Below, in pieces: positions 18,426 through 26,487 of a stretch of DNA of 64,000 bases. The notes beneath the pieces are model-generated. The model made no database searches and was not told the DNA's origin. It was given only the letters and a program-made list of their open reading frames with translations. This DNA comes from Thermanaeromonas toyohensis ToBE (GTDB lineage: Bacteria > Bacillota > DSM-521 > Neomoorellales > Neomoorellaceae), in contig NZ_LT838272.1 of NCBI RefSeq assembly GCF_900176005.1, positions 2,747,587 through 2,811,586 on the forward strand, read 5' to 3'. A program made the translations under genes and the position numbers. Each line of letters begins with the position of its first letter. Position 1 is the first letter of the stretch.

Positions 18426-20140
18426 GCACTCTCTCGCAAACCGTAGCGAGCTACTTTTTCATAAAAAGTAGATTTGCTTAATCCTAAAAGATGTGCTGCC
18501 AATAGACAGTTTCCTTTAGTGTATCTCAATGCCTCCTCCAGTAGCTCTTTTTCCACTCTAGCTAACGTTTCTTTTAAAGGGCGCAAAGGCCTTGAGTTAA
18601 AAGTTCTTGTTTCTGTAAGGTAAGGTGGCAAATGGTGGGGCAAGATCTCCGGTCCATCTACTACGTTGAGCGCTCGCTCCAATACGTTTTCTAGTTCTCT
18701 AACGTTTCCCGGCCAATTGTGCTGGAGTAAGACTTCTAAGGCTGCAGGGGTAATTTTCTTCCTTCCACAACCTAAAGTTCTTCCTAATTTATCCAAAAAA
18801 TGCTCCACAAGTAAAGGAATATCTTCTTTACGCTGTCTTAAAGGAGGTATTTCGAAAGTCACTACATTCAGTCGGTAAAAAAGATCACTTCTAAACCTTC
18901 CCTCCCTTATCAAGGCTTCCAGATCTCGATTAGTGGCTGCAATAACACGAACATCGATCTTGACCGGCCGATTGCCGCCCACATGCTCTATTTCTTTTTC
19001 TTGAAGAACTCTTAGGAGTTTAGCCTGCATGTTTAAGGGCATATCCCCTATCTCATCTAAAAATATAGTACCGCCATTGGCCAGTTCGAACTTACCAGGT
19101 TTACCTCCCTTTTTAGCCCCTGTAAAAGCGCCTTCTTCGTAACCGAAAAGTTCAGATTCTAACAGGTTTTCCGGGATGGCTGCACAGTTAACCTTTATAA
19201 AAGGGCCACGATAGCGGGGCGAGGCATTATGGATAGCATGGGCAAATAACTCCTTCCCCGTACCACTTTCTCCTTTTAATAACACTGTTGAAGAAGTTGA
19301 GGCCACTTTATTTACCATCTCTTTTAACTCTCTTATTACTCGACTTTGGCCTATAATATCTTCAAGTGAATATCTAGCTTGCTGGTAATGCCGCCGGAGT
19401 TGTCCTTTATAGTATTCAAGTTCTTTCTTTAACCTCCGGACCTGTTCTGCCAGTTCATCAACTTCAGAGATATCACGGAATAATACTTTACCCACAGCGC
19501 CTATAATTTTATCCCCTTCCCATATAGGGATACGATCGCAAATCATATTATGTCCTTTGATGCGTTGTACTTGACGGAATTCCGGCTTCCCTGTCTTGAT
19601 AACAATATGCATTCTAGTGTTTTCAATGACTTCTTGAACATGTTTACCGATCATCTCTTCAGGTCTAACACCTAAAAAGTCTGCATAGGCTTGGTTAAAC
19701 ATAGTGATATAACCGTTCTCATCAACTACCACTATCCCTTCATAGGCGGTATCTAAAATAGTATACAAAATATTCCTCCACCTTTCAGTAAGTTCAAGCT
19801 TCTTGGTCATTCTTCTTAACTCGGTTATTTCTCGTAACAATAACAAAAGTCCCTCGTTCATGCCCCCTTTCTTTAGCGTCACAGCACGACACAAAAAGTC
19901 CCGGTCACCGATACTTATCTCTCCTTCTTTTTGACCGCCTCGCTCAAGAAGGCCAACGAGTTCTACCCAGAAAGGAACTTTACCAAAAAGTTCGCTTAAT
20001 GAGGAGCCAATAACTGAAGCGCCTAAAAAGTTTCTTGCAGCTGGATTGGTATTAATAACTTGCAGTGAACTATCCGTCAGTAATACGGGATCCTCCAAGG
20101 TTTCCCATAGAAGCTTGAGAAAAGATTGGGGTATAGGCAT
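18404..20140 (-). CDS. Sigma-54-dependent transcriptional activator with two PAS-type domains
   Basis: A 578-aa cytoplasmic activator. Two PAS-like sensory domains (about 8-110 and 118-225) and a short coiled coil (about 228-255) precede the AAA+ domain, which has Walker A GESGTGKE (290-297), the sigma-54 contact loop GAFTGA (337-342) and Walker [14 protein letters not shown] Fis-type helix-turn-helix is near 545-570 ([13 protein letters not shown]). No receiver domain is present, so the signal is probably a ligand or redox state sensed by PAS. It sits between two operons that each have a sigma-54 promoter, gntP-pct and the maoC-bcd-etf operon, its likely targets. Start ATG 20140. Confidence 0.93.
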   Translation of the reverse strand: MPIPQSFLKLLWETLEDPVLLTDSSLQVINTNPAARNFLGASVIGSSLSELFGKVPFWVELVGLLERGGQKEGEISIGDRDFLCRAVTLKKGGMNEGLLLLLREITELRRMTKKLELTERWRNILYTILDTAYEGIVVVDENGYITMFNQAYADFLGVRPEEMIGKHVQEVIENTRMHIVIKTGKPEFRQVQRIKGHNMICDRIPIWEGDKIIGAVGKVLFRDISEVDELAEQVRRLKKELEYYKGQLRRHYQQARYSLEDIIGQSRVIRELKEMVNKVASTSSTVLLKGESGTGKELFAHAIHNASPRYRGPFIKVNCAAIPENLLESELFGYEEGAFTGAKKGGKPGKFELANGGTIFLDEIGDMPLNMQAKLLRVLQEKEIEHVGGNRPVKIDVRVIAATNRDLEALIREGRFRSDLFYRLNVVTFEIPPLRQRKEDIPLLVEHFLDKLGRTLGCGRKKITPAALEVLLQHNWPGNVRELENVLERALNVVDGPEILPHHLPPYLTETRTFNSRPLRPLKETLARVEKELLEEALRYTKGNCLLAAHLLGLSKSTFYEKVARYGLRESAFREYGN

Positions 20141-20350
20141 CGGTCTCTCAGCTCCTTAAAAAAGCTATATAAATACGTTTCTGTTATTAAAGTACTATTT
20201 GCTTTTTATTAACGTCAATCCTTCAAGTACTCTACAATCCTTTGTATCTTCTACATAAGACCCCAGCTTAAGTCATTGTTCGATTAACCGTTTATCCTAC
20301 ATAGTTACCCTAGTCAAATTTCCTCTATCGAGTAAGTCTCTTATACTTCT

Positions 20351-20381
20351 GTAACCCAAAGGTAACTTGTAAGGTTATATT
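20351..20381 (+). promoter_or_regulatory. Putative SARP-type operator/promoter upstream of maoC-bcd-etf
   Basis: GTAACCC-aaag-GTAACTT (20351-20368) has the 4-bp spacer and 11-bp period. It is followed after 7 bp by TATATT (20376-20381), a 5/6 -10 match. It lies about 25 bases upstream of the sigma-54 promoter, so the operon may have two promoters with different activators. Confidence 0.5.
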
Positions 20382-20405
20382 TTTTAAATAGTTACGCTCT
20401 ACCTC

Positions 20406-20421
20406 TGGCACGAATCTTGCT
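20406..20421 (+). promoter_or_regulatory. Sigma-54 (-24/-12) promoter for maoC-bcd-etfB-etfA
   Basis: TGGCACGAATCTTGCT is a full match to the TGGCACG-N4-TTGCW consensus. Its distance to the maoC start codon at 20475 allows a leader of about 40 bases. The activator gene is divergent and adjacent. Confidence 0.9.
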
Positions 20422-20474
20422 TATAGCCTGGAAATAAAAAGACCCACGCCTATCAACAAGGGGGAAATGCAACT

Positions 20475-20891
20475 ATGGCCTACAGATTCGATGAAATCCA
20501 AATCGGTCAAAAAGCTAGCCTTAGCAAAACTATTACCGAGGCCGACATTTACGCTTTTGCTGGTATCACCGGCGATTTTAACCCCGTCCACGTTGACGCA
20601 GAATTCGCCAAAAAAACTATCTTCAAGGAGAGGATCGCCCACGGCCTTCTAACTGCTGGACTTATTTCCGCCGTGTTGGGCACCAAGCTCCCCGGCCCCA
20701 ACAGTGTTTATCTTAAACAAGAGCTTGAGTTTACTGCTCCGGTGCGGATAGGTGATACTATAACGGCAGAAGTCGAAGTAATGGAAAAGAAGCCAGAGAA
20801 AAAAATTTTGCGCCTAAGAACCATAGCCTTTAACCAAAAAGGGGACACGGTTCTAAAGGGAGAAGCAGTTATTAAAAAACTAGATTCGTGA
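20475..20891 (+). CDS. MaoC family (R)-specific enoyl-CoA hydratase
   Basis: A 138-aa hotdog-fold hydratase of the MaoC/PhaJ type, hydrating enoyl-CoA to (R)-3-hydroxyacyl-CoA. The hydratase-2 motif is clear in YAFAGITGDFNPVHVD with catalytic Asp and His, followed by IAHGLLTAGLIS. It is first in the operon, behind AAGGGGG, upstream of the acyl-CoA dehydrogenase and the ETF genes. No crotonase is present in the window, so this and its paralogue at 24260-24670 are the only hydratases for the pathway here. Confidence 0.92.
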   Translation: MAYRFDEIQIGQKASLSKTITEADIYAFAGITGDFNPVHVDAEFAKKTIFKERIAHGLLTAGLISAVLGTKLPGPNSVYLKQELEFTAPVRIGDTITAEVEVMEKKPEKKILRLRTIAFNQKGDTVLKGEAVIKKLDS

Positions 20892-20943
20892 ATGTGTACT
20901 CAATTACTAATCAACAGGTTAAAGAAAGGAGAAGAAAATCTCG

Positions 20944-22083
20944 ATGGACCTGAATCTGACGAAATCCCAAAGAATGATCCGCCAAATAGTGCGGGAATTC
21001 GCTGAAAAAGAAGTTGCGCCAGGGGCCGCTGAACGGGACAACACTGGTGAATTCCCTTGGGAAATAGTGAAGAAAATGGCTCGCTATAACATGCTGGGCA
21101 TCCCCTTCCCCGAAGAGTACGGCGGAGCTGGAGCCGATACTTTGAGTTACATTATCACTGTAGAAGAGCTGGCCCGGGTATGCGCAGCTACTGCGGTTAT
21201 TGTCTCCGCTCATACTTCCCTTTGCGCTCACCCTATCTATCAGTTCGGTACTGAGGAGCAAAAACAGCGCTTCCTGGTGCCTTTAGCCCAGGGAGAGAAA
21301 TTAGGAGCTTTCGCGCTAACCGAGCCCAACGCGGGTACGGATGCCGCCTCCCTTCGGACAACCGCTATACGCCAAGGGGACTCCTACGTTTTAAACGGGA
21401 ACAAGATCTTCATTACCAACGGCGGGGTTGCCGATATTTACATTGTCCTGGCCAAGACGGATCCTTCTAAAGGTAGTCGTGGTATTACCGCTTTTATCGT
21501 AGAAAAAGGTATACCGGGCTTTTCCTTTGGTAAAAAAGAAGATAAATTAGGTATTCGCGCTTCCAGCACCACAGAACTTATCTTCCAGAACTGTCACATC
21601 CCCGCGGAAAACCGGCTGGGAGAAGAAGGGGAAGGATTTAAGATCGCCATGCAGACGCTGGATGGGGGGCGTATAGGTATCGCGGCCCAGGCCCTAGGCA
21701 TAGCCCAAGCCTGCCTGGATACCTGTTTACGCTATGCCAAGGAGCGCGAACAGTTTGGCAAACCCATTGGATCTTTTCAGGCCATACAGTGGATGCTGGC
21801 CGACATGGCTACCCAGATCGAAGCAGCGCGCCTCTTAACCTACCGTGCCGCCTGGCTCAAAGATAACAAGCAACCCTTCTCTAAAGAGGCGGCCATGGCC
21901 AAGCTCTATGCTTCAGAAGTGGCCATGCAGCAAGCTGTGAAAGCCGTTCAAATCCACGGGGGCTATGGCTATATGAAGGATTATCCTGTGGAGCGTTTCT
22001 TCCGGGACGCTAAGATCACGGAAATATATGAGGGAACTTCGGAAGTGCAGCGTATGGTAATTGCTTCTCATCTCTTGCGATAG
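20944..22083 (+). CDS. bcd: Acyl-CoA dehydrogenase (butyryl-CoA dehydrogenase-like)
   Basis: A 379-aa FAD enzyme that interconverts short-chain acyl-CoA and trans-2-enoyl-CoA with ETF as electron carrier. FAD-binding stretches [15 protein letters not shown] and [11 protein letters not shown] are present. The catalytic Glu is in [12 protein letters not shown] near residue 365, the position used by short-chain dehydrogenases. The start is ATG 20944 behind AAAGGAGAAGAAAATCTCG. It lies 13 bases before etfB. With a ferredoxin-fused EtfA, it could be a bifurcating or confurcating Bcd-Etf complex. Confidence 0.95.
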   Translation: MDLNLTKSQRMIRQIVREFAEKEVAPGAAERDNTGEFPWEIVKKMARYNMLGIPFPEEYGGAGADTLSYIITVEELARVCAATAVIVSAHTSLCAHPIYQFGTEEQKQRFLVPLAQGEKLGAFALTEPNAGTDAASLRTTAIRQGDSYVLNGNKIFITNGGVADIYIVLAKTDPSKGSRGITAFIVEKGIPGFSFGKKEDKLGIRASSTTELIFQNCHIPAENRLGEEGEGFKIAMQTLDGGRIGIAAQALGIAQACLDTCLRYAKEREQFGKPIGSFQAIQWMLADMATQIEAARLLTYRAAWLKDNKQPFSKEAAMAKLYASEVAMQQAVKAVQIHGGYGYMKDYPVERFFRDAKITEIYEGTSEVQRMVIASHLLR

Positions 22084-22096
22084 GGAGGAACGGTAA

Positions 22097-22897
22097 ATGA
22101 GAATAATAGTTTGCATTAAACAAGTGCCAGACACCACCGAAGTGCGAATAGACCCCCGTACGGGTACTCTGATACGAACTGGGGTACCCAGTATAATTAA
22201 TCCCGAAGACTGTCATGCCCTGGAAGCGGCTTTGGCCATAAAAGATCAGCACGGAGCAGAAGTAATTGTCCTTTCCATGGGCCCGCCCCAGGCAGAGGAA
22301 GCCCTTTTAAAAGCTTTAGCTATGGGAGCGGACCGGGCCATCCTGCTCACCGACCGGGCTTTTGCCGGTGCCGATACCGCAGCGACATCTTATACTCTAG
22401 CCCAAGCCATAAAGCAGTTGGGCTCCTATGACTTAGTCCTTACCGGCCGCCAGGCTATCGACGGGGATACCGCTCAGGTGGGACCTCAACTAGCCGAGCT
22501 ATTAGATATCCCCCAAGTTACCTACGTACAAAAAATAGAACTTCTATCTGACGGCACCTGCCGCCTGCAACGCGCCCTTGAGCGGGGTTATGAGATCGTT
22601 GAAACGCGTCTTCCCGCCCTGTTCACAGTTATAAAAGAGTTAAATACACCGCGCTATCCTTCTATTCGGGGGATTGTCCGCGCCTGCCGTCAAGGCATCA
22701 CCGTTTGGACAGCCAAAGATGTGCCGGTCGACCCGAACCTAATAGGTCTGAAGGGATCTCCTACCCAAGTAAGGCGTACCTTTGTCCCCGAGCACAAAAG
22801 AAACTGCTTAATCTTAAAAGGCTCTCTAGAAGAAATCACCGTAACCCTGATCAACCACCTTAAAGAGCGTAGACTTTTGAAAACCTCTGTTGCCTAA
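22097..22897 (+). CDS. etfB: Electron transfer flavoprotein beta subunit
   Basis: A 266-aa EtfB, the AMP- or FAD-binding small subunit of ETF. The opening is MRIIVCIKQVPDT, with the signature stretch TGRQAIDGDTAQVGPQLAE at about residue 120-140. In the bifurcating class this subunit binds the second FAD and NADH; whether it belongs there needs an alignment. It lies between bcd and etfA with short gaps, in one transcript. A ribosome box GGGAGGAACGGTAA precedes the ATG. Confidence 0.95.
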   Translation: MRIIVCIKQVPDTTEVRIDPRTGTLIRTGVPSIINPEDCHALEAALAIKDQHGAEVIVLSMGPPQAEEALLKALAMGADRAILLTDRAFAGADTAATSYTLAQAIKQLGSYDLVLTGRQAIDGDTAQVGPQLAELLDIPQVTYVQKIELLSDGTCRLQRALERGYEIVETRLPALFTVIKELNTPRYPSIRGIVRACRQGITVWTAKDVPVDPNLIGLKGSPTQVRRTFVPEHKRNCLILKGSLEEITVTLINHLKERRLLKTSVA

Positions 22898-22920
22898 AAA
22901 GTACAAGGAGGCTCAGTAAG

Positions 22921-24111
22921 ATGCGTATAAACACCGAACTATGTACAGGGTGTAAAGCTTGCCTACGTCACTGTCCCTTCGAAGCAATAGAAATCGTGGA
23001 TAAAAAAGCTTATATCATGGAAAACTGTACCAACTGTGGCGCATGCATTGATTCCTGTAAATTTGGCGCCATCCAGAAAGAGGAAGATACGAACCAAACG
23101 GCCCCCGAACTCAAACCATCCTCTGAGACTTATGAGGGAATCTGGGTATTCGCCGAACAACACCGAGGCCGGCTGGCCGAGGTTGTACGGGAGCTCTTGG
23201 GAGCTGCTCAAGATCTGGCCGTCCAGCGCCAAACTTATGTAGCCGCTACCCTTTTGGGCTCCGACGTCGCCGGCCTGGTAGAAGAACTTTTTGCTTACGG
23301 AGCTGAACGTGTTTATTTGGTAGAGAACCCGGAACTAACTCTATACCGCACTGAGCCCTATACTTATGTGTTAGCCCAATTAGTCCACGAATTTAAGCCA
23401 GAAATTTTTCTCCTCGGAGCTACAACTCTAGGCCGCGACCTGGCCCCGCGCCTCGCCCGGCGCTTGGGAACTGGCCTAACGGCTGACTGCACCGCACTTG
23501 CCATCGATCCCGAAGAAAGGCTTCTTTTGCAGACACGCCCTGCTTTTGGCGGCAACTTAATGGCTACCATTGCCTGCCCTCATCACCGGCCTCAGATGGC
23601 CACAGTCCGGCCGGGAGTGATGCACAAAAAAGAGCCGGATTACACCCGCCGTGGAGAGGTGGTGAGGCGCTCCTACGAAATCCCTCAAAAATGCCTAAGG
23701 ACCAAGGTTCTAGAAGTTGTAGACCAAGCCAGGACTACGGTAAACTTGGAAGAGGCCGAGATCATTATTGCCGGAGGACGCGGCCTAGGCGGTCCAGAGG
23801 GCTTTAAGATGCTAGAAGAGGTGGCTAAGCTCCTGGGGGCTACTGTAGGAGCCTCTCGTGCGGCGGTAGACGCCGGCTGGATAAGCCGCGACCACCAAGT
23901 AGGGCAAACGGGTAAAACAGTAAAGCCTAGGCTCTACATTGCTTGTGGTATCTCTGGCGCCATTCAACATCTAGCAGGTATGCAAAATTCCGAGTGTATT
24001 ATAGCTATTAACACCGACCCGGAAGCCCCTATTTTTAAAGTAGCCGATTACGGAATTGTGGGTGACGTCCATCAGGTATTACCCGTCCTGCTAGAAGAAC
24101 TGAAATCTTAA
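22921..24111 (+). CDS. etfA: Electron transfer flavoprotein alpha subunit with N-terminal 2[4Fe-4S] ferredoxin domain
   Basis: A 396-aa fusion. Residues 1-60 are a ferredoxin with two clusters (CTGCKACLRHCP and CTNCGACIDSC); from about 75 the EtfA domain follows, with the FAD-binding C-terminal part RAAVDAGWISRDHQVGQTGK and CGISGAIQHLAG. Ferredoxin-fused EtfA is known from the caffeyl-CoA reductase-Etf complex of acetogens and some clostridia, which couples ferredoxin, NADH and an enoyl-CoA. The fusion suggests electrons pass directly between ferredoxin and ETF here. Last gene of the operon, followed by a strong terminator. Confidence 0.95.
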   Translation: MRINTELCTGCKACLRHCPFEAIEIVDKKAYIMENCTNCGACIDSCKFGAIQKEEDTNQTAPELKPSSETYEGIWVFAEQHRGRLAEVVRELLGAAQDLAVQRQTYVAATLLGSDVAGLVEELFAYGAERVYLVENPELTLYRTEPYTYVLAQLVHEFKPEIFLLGATTLGRDLAPRLARRLGTGLTADCTALAIDPEERLLLQTRPAFGGNLMATIACPHHRPQMATVRPGVMHKKEPDYTRRGEVVRRSYEIPQKCLRTKVLEVVDQARTTVNLEEAEIIIAGGRGLGGPEGFKMLEEVAKLLGATVGASRAAVDAGWISRDHQVGQTGKTVKPRLYIACGISGAIQHLAGMQNSECIIAINTDPEAPIFKVADYGIVGDVHQVLPVLLEELKS

Positions 24112-24140
24112 TAATAATTGAAGCTTGGTCGTTACTAAGG

Positions 24141-24184
24141 CCGCCTCAGGTTTTCATCCCCTTCTCTTCCTGAGGCGGTTTTTA
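24141..24184 (+). terminator. Intrinsic terminator of the maoC-bcd-etf operon
   Basis: A perfect 10-bp stem, CCGCCTCAGG (24141-24150) with CCTGAGGCGG (24169-24178), is followed by a T-run on the + strand. It lies 30 bases past the etfA stop. Confidence 0.93.
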
Positions 24185-24259
24185 TTATATGCTATATATA
24201 ATTCTCCGTTGGGCCCATAAGCTATACCCTGAGGTGATAAGAAGTTCCCGGTGGCAACT

Positions 24260-24670
24260 CTAGTCCATAAACATTACTTCTGCTTCCCCTTCTAGCACCG
24301 TCTTCCCCTCTTCGTTGCGGCATTCTGTTTTGAGCTTTAATCGGCGTTTGTTCTCATCCTTAGCTACAACTTCCACACAAGCTTCTATCAAATCTCCTGG
24401 GAAAACGGGAGCCCTAAATTTGAAAGTCTGGCTTAAGTAAACTGTTCCTGGACCAGGTAATTTGTTACCGAGCAAATTAGATATTAGCCCTGCTGTAAGT
24501 AAACCATGAGCAATCGGCCGTCCAAAAATCGTTTTACGGGCATATTCTTCATCCAAATGTAGCGGGTTCTGATCGCCAATAAGCTCTGCATATTTTTTTA
24601 TATCCTCAAAAGTAATCCTGCGCTGTAAACTCGCCCTGTCGCCGATTTTAATCATTGCATATTTATACAT
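24260..24670 (-). CDS. MaoC family (R)-specific enoyl-CoA hydratase, module B
   Basis: A 136-aa paralogue of the hydratase at 20475-20891, sharing ARKTIFGRPIAHGLLTAGLIS and LPGPGTVYL. The hydratase motif is KYAELIGDQNPLHLD with Asp and His present. ATG 24670 is somewhat far (about 14 bases) from its GGAGG box; ATG at codon 6 is an alternative. It is the last gene of the minus-strand module B string (CoA-transferase, KAS III-like, flavodoxin-like, MaoC). Confidence 0.9.
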   Translation of the reverse strand: MYKYAMIKIGDRASLQRRITFEDIKKYAELIGDQNPLHLDEEYARKTIFGRPIAHGLLTAGLISNLLGNKLPGPGTVYLSQTFKFRAPVFPGDLIEACVEVVAKDENKRRLKLKTECRNEEGKTVLEGEAEVMFMD

Positions 24671-24714
24671 ATTTATCCATACTTCCTCCCTTATCCTCGC
24701 CCCTTAATAATCTT

Positions 24715-25305
24715 TCACAGGTCCGGCGCTACCTGTAAGGCTTTCATTACCCTGCTCATATTTTTCACAAACTTAGTAATGTGACGTAAGCCCTCTTCAT
24801 CCTTCGCGGCATCCCGAGCTCCACGGCTACCGGCAACCGCCATGGTCCAGTAGCTGGAACCGGGAACTATGATATCGTTGATGAAGAACCACAATAACAG
24901 TTGAGCAAAAGCCGTATTGTGTCCCGCCCTCCGGGCCACAGTAATGGGACCACCGACTTTGCCAGAGAACTGTTCGCCGGTCCACAGGCGTACGAAGCCA
25001 GCCCGATCTAATAGGGCCATCAGTTGGGGATGAACCGAACTAAAATAAACCGGTGTGCCAATGATTAATCCATCAGCTTCTGCCATCTTTTGATAAACAA
25101 ACTCAAAGTCATCATCTTCCTGAACGCACTTCCTAGCTGTCAAACATCCGTAGCACCCCTGGCACGGTTTTATAACCAGCTCCTTCAAAGAGACCAATTC
25201 TGTCTTAAACTCGGTATCAGGAAAAAGAGAAAGGGCATAACGTACCAGATATTCTGTATTGCTGTTTTCTCTCAAGCTGCCGGAAATACCCAATACCTTT
25301 AGCAA
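24715..25305 (-). CDS. Flavodoxin-fold FMN oxidoreductase / iron-sulfur flavoprotein-like, module B
   Basis: A 196-aa protein with FMN loop LGISGSLRENSNTEYL and cysteine cluster CQGCYGCLTARKC (about 49-61), then GTPVYFSSVHPQLMALLDR. It resembles the protein at 11102-11743, including the cluster, so the two modules share this partner. The start is TTG 25305 behind AGGGGTGA. It lies 65 bases after the KAS III-like gene. The electron partner is unknown. Confidence 0.85.
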   Translation of the reverse strand: MLKVLGISGSLRENSNTEYLVRYALSLFPDTEFKTELVSLKELVIKPCQGCYGCLTARKCVQEDDDFEFVYQKMAEADGLIIGTPVYFSSVHPQLMALLDRAGFVRLWTGEQFSGKVGGPITVARRAGHNTAFAQLLLWFFINDIIVPGSSYWTMAVAGSRGARDAAKDEEGLRHITKFVKNMSRVMKALQVAPDL

Positions 25306-25370
25306 TCTTAATCACCCCTGCTGTTTAGAATCTCATGGAAGCCTTCCATTAGCCCCCGTTCCTATTCTCT

Positions 25371-26390
25371 TTACCCCCACCTGATCACCGTAGCGGTAAA
25401 GGCGTAACCTGTCCCGGCACCCAAGAAAACTACATGGTCGCCCGGTTTAACTTTTCCCTGCTCAAGGGCTAGCTGCAAAGAAAGGTATTGGTCGGTATGT
25501 CCTGTATGCCCGTAATCCTCCAGGTATACGGATTGTTCCGGCCTTAAACCTAGCTCTTGTAGTATCGCTTCATGGGCGCTGCGCTTAATATGAATAATAG
25601 CCAGGTAGTCAATATCCGCCCTCGTTAAGCCGCTCTTCTGCAGGGCAATATCCACCGGTTTAATAAAGGCAGGGAGAGAACGCTCGGCCAGATCTCTTTT
25701 CATTCGCTCAGGATCAGGTAGTACGAGTTTCCATCCGTATTTATCGAGATTCTCATGGGTTATAGGATATTTAGTCCCGCCCAGTAGAGGTATCACATCA
25801 TCGGCAAAAATAGGTTCAGTGTGGATACCTGTACCTAAGATAAGGTTTTTTTCATATCCTCGTTTTATGATAGCTGCATGTCCGGAAGGAGCCATATCAA
25901 ACATAAAAGTTTGATTCGGATCTTCATAGTTAACCAAGTAAGCATTAGTATTTCCCCCGGCAATCAACACGGTATTAATATCGTCGTTGGTTAAAATCAG
26001 ATCTTTAGCGAGCTTCAAGGCCAGAGGTGTGGCTGCGCAGCGGTAAGAGATATCAAAAGCCCAACAATTATAAGCACCCAATTCCTTCTGGATTTTAATA
26101 GATCCTGTCCAGCAAATGTATTCTTTGTACTCTTCGCCCGGATAGATTATAAGATCTATTTCTTCCGGGCTGATGCCAGTTTTATCAAGTAACTTCTTGG
26201 CTGCCTTGATGGCCATAGTTACACAATGGTCATCAGGTCCTCCTACCGGCTTGCGATTCACTCCCAGTTTTTCTCGTATTACATTTTCCGGAATCCCTGT
26301 AAGCTTCGCCAGCTCACTGGCGTCCATAAAAGTGTCCGGGAGGTAAATTTCGAAGTCGACTAAACCTACAGGAATCTCTGCCTTGCACAT
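25371..26390 (-). CDS. 3-oxoacyl-ACP synthase III (KAS III/thiolase-fold)-like condensing enzyme, module B
   Basis: A 339-aa paralogue, equal in length to the module A enzyme. The catalytic set by position is Cys118 (YRCAAT), His267 (IIHIKR) and His295 (DYGHTGH) where FabH has Asn. The shared tail SVYLEDYGHTGH and IKRSAHEAIL make homology with the module A copy certain. It lies downstream of the CoA-transferase, the reverse gene order of module A. Role as for that copy: acyl-CoA condensation or cleavage linked to CoA transfer, by inference. Confidence 0.85.
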   Translation of the reverse strand: MCKAEIPVGLVDFEIYLPDTFMDASELAKLTGIPENVIREKLGVNRKPVGGPDDHCVTMAIKAAKKLLDKTGISPEEIDLIIYPGEEYKEYICWTGSIKIQKELGAYNCWAFDISYRCAATPLALKLAKDLILTNDDINTVLIAGGNTNAYLVNYEDPNQTFMFDMAPSGHAAIIKRGYEKNLILGTGIHTEPIFADDVIPLLGGTKYPITHENLDKYGWKLVLPDPERMKRDLAERSLPAFIKPVDIALQKSGLTRADIDYLAIIHIKRSAHEAILQELGLRPEQSVYLEDYGHTGHTDQYLSLQLALEQGKVKPGDHVVFLGAGTGYAFTATVIRWG

Positions 26391-26446
26391 ACATATGTCA
26401 CCTCAATACTTCTATAAGTTTTTATATTTCTCCCTGTTATACGTCG

Positions 26447-26474
26447 GACTATAACAGGGTTATTCTCACACTCA
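26447..26474. repeat. Intercistronic hairpin in module B
   Basis: CCCTGTTAT and ATAACAGGG form a near-perfect inverted repeat around the gap between the CoA-transferase and KAS III-like genes of module B. No T-run follows on the minus strand, so mRNA processing or attenuation is more likely than full termination. Confidence 0.5.
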
Positions 26475-26487
26475 AGCTTTTTAGCAT

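Larger units (their letters stand above)
20141..20474. other. 334-base divergent control region (sigma-54 activator / maoC-bcd-etf)
   Basis: This region separates the divergent activator gene and the maoC-bcd-etf operon. It contains a SARP-type repeat at 20351-20368 and a sigma-54 promoter at 20406-20421, both facing the + strand operon. The ATTCCGGAAT palindromes seen near gntP are absent here, so an enhancer for this promoter is not evident. The activator's own promoter could not be assigned. Confidence 0.6.

Noticed and set aside
20185-20231. Two AAGTACT copies in the divergent region as sigma-54 enhancers
   Set aside because: Too short, and different from the palindromes near gntP; could be chance.
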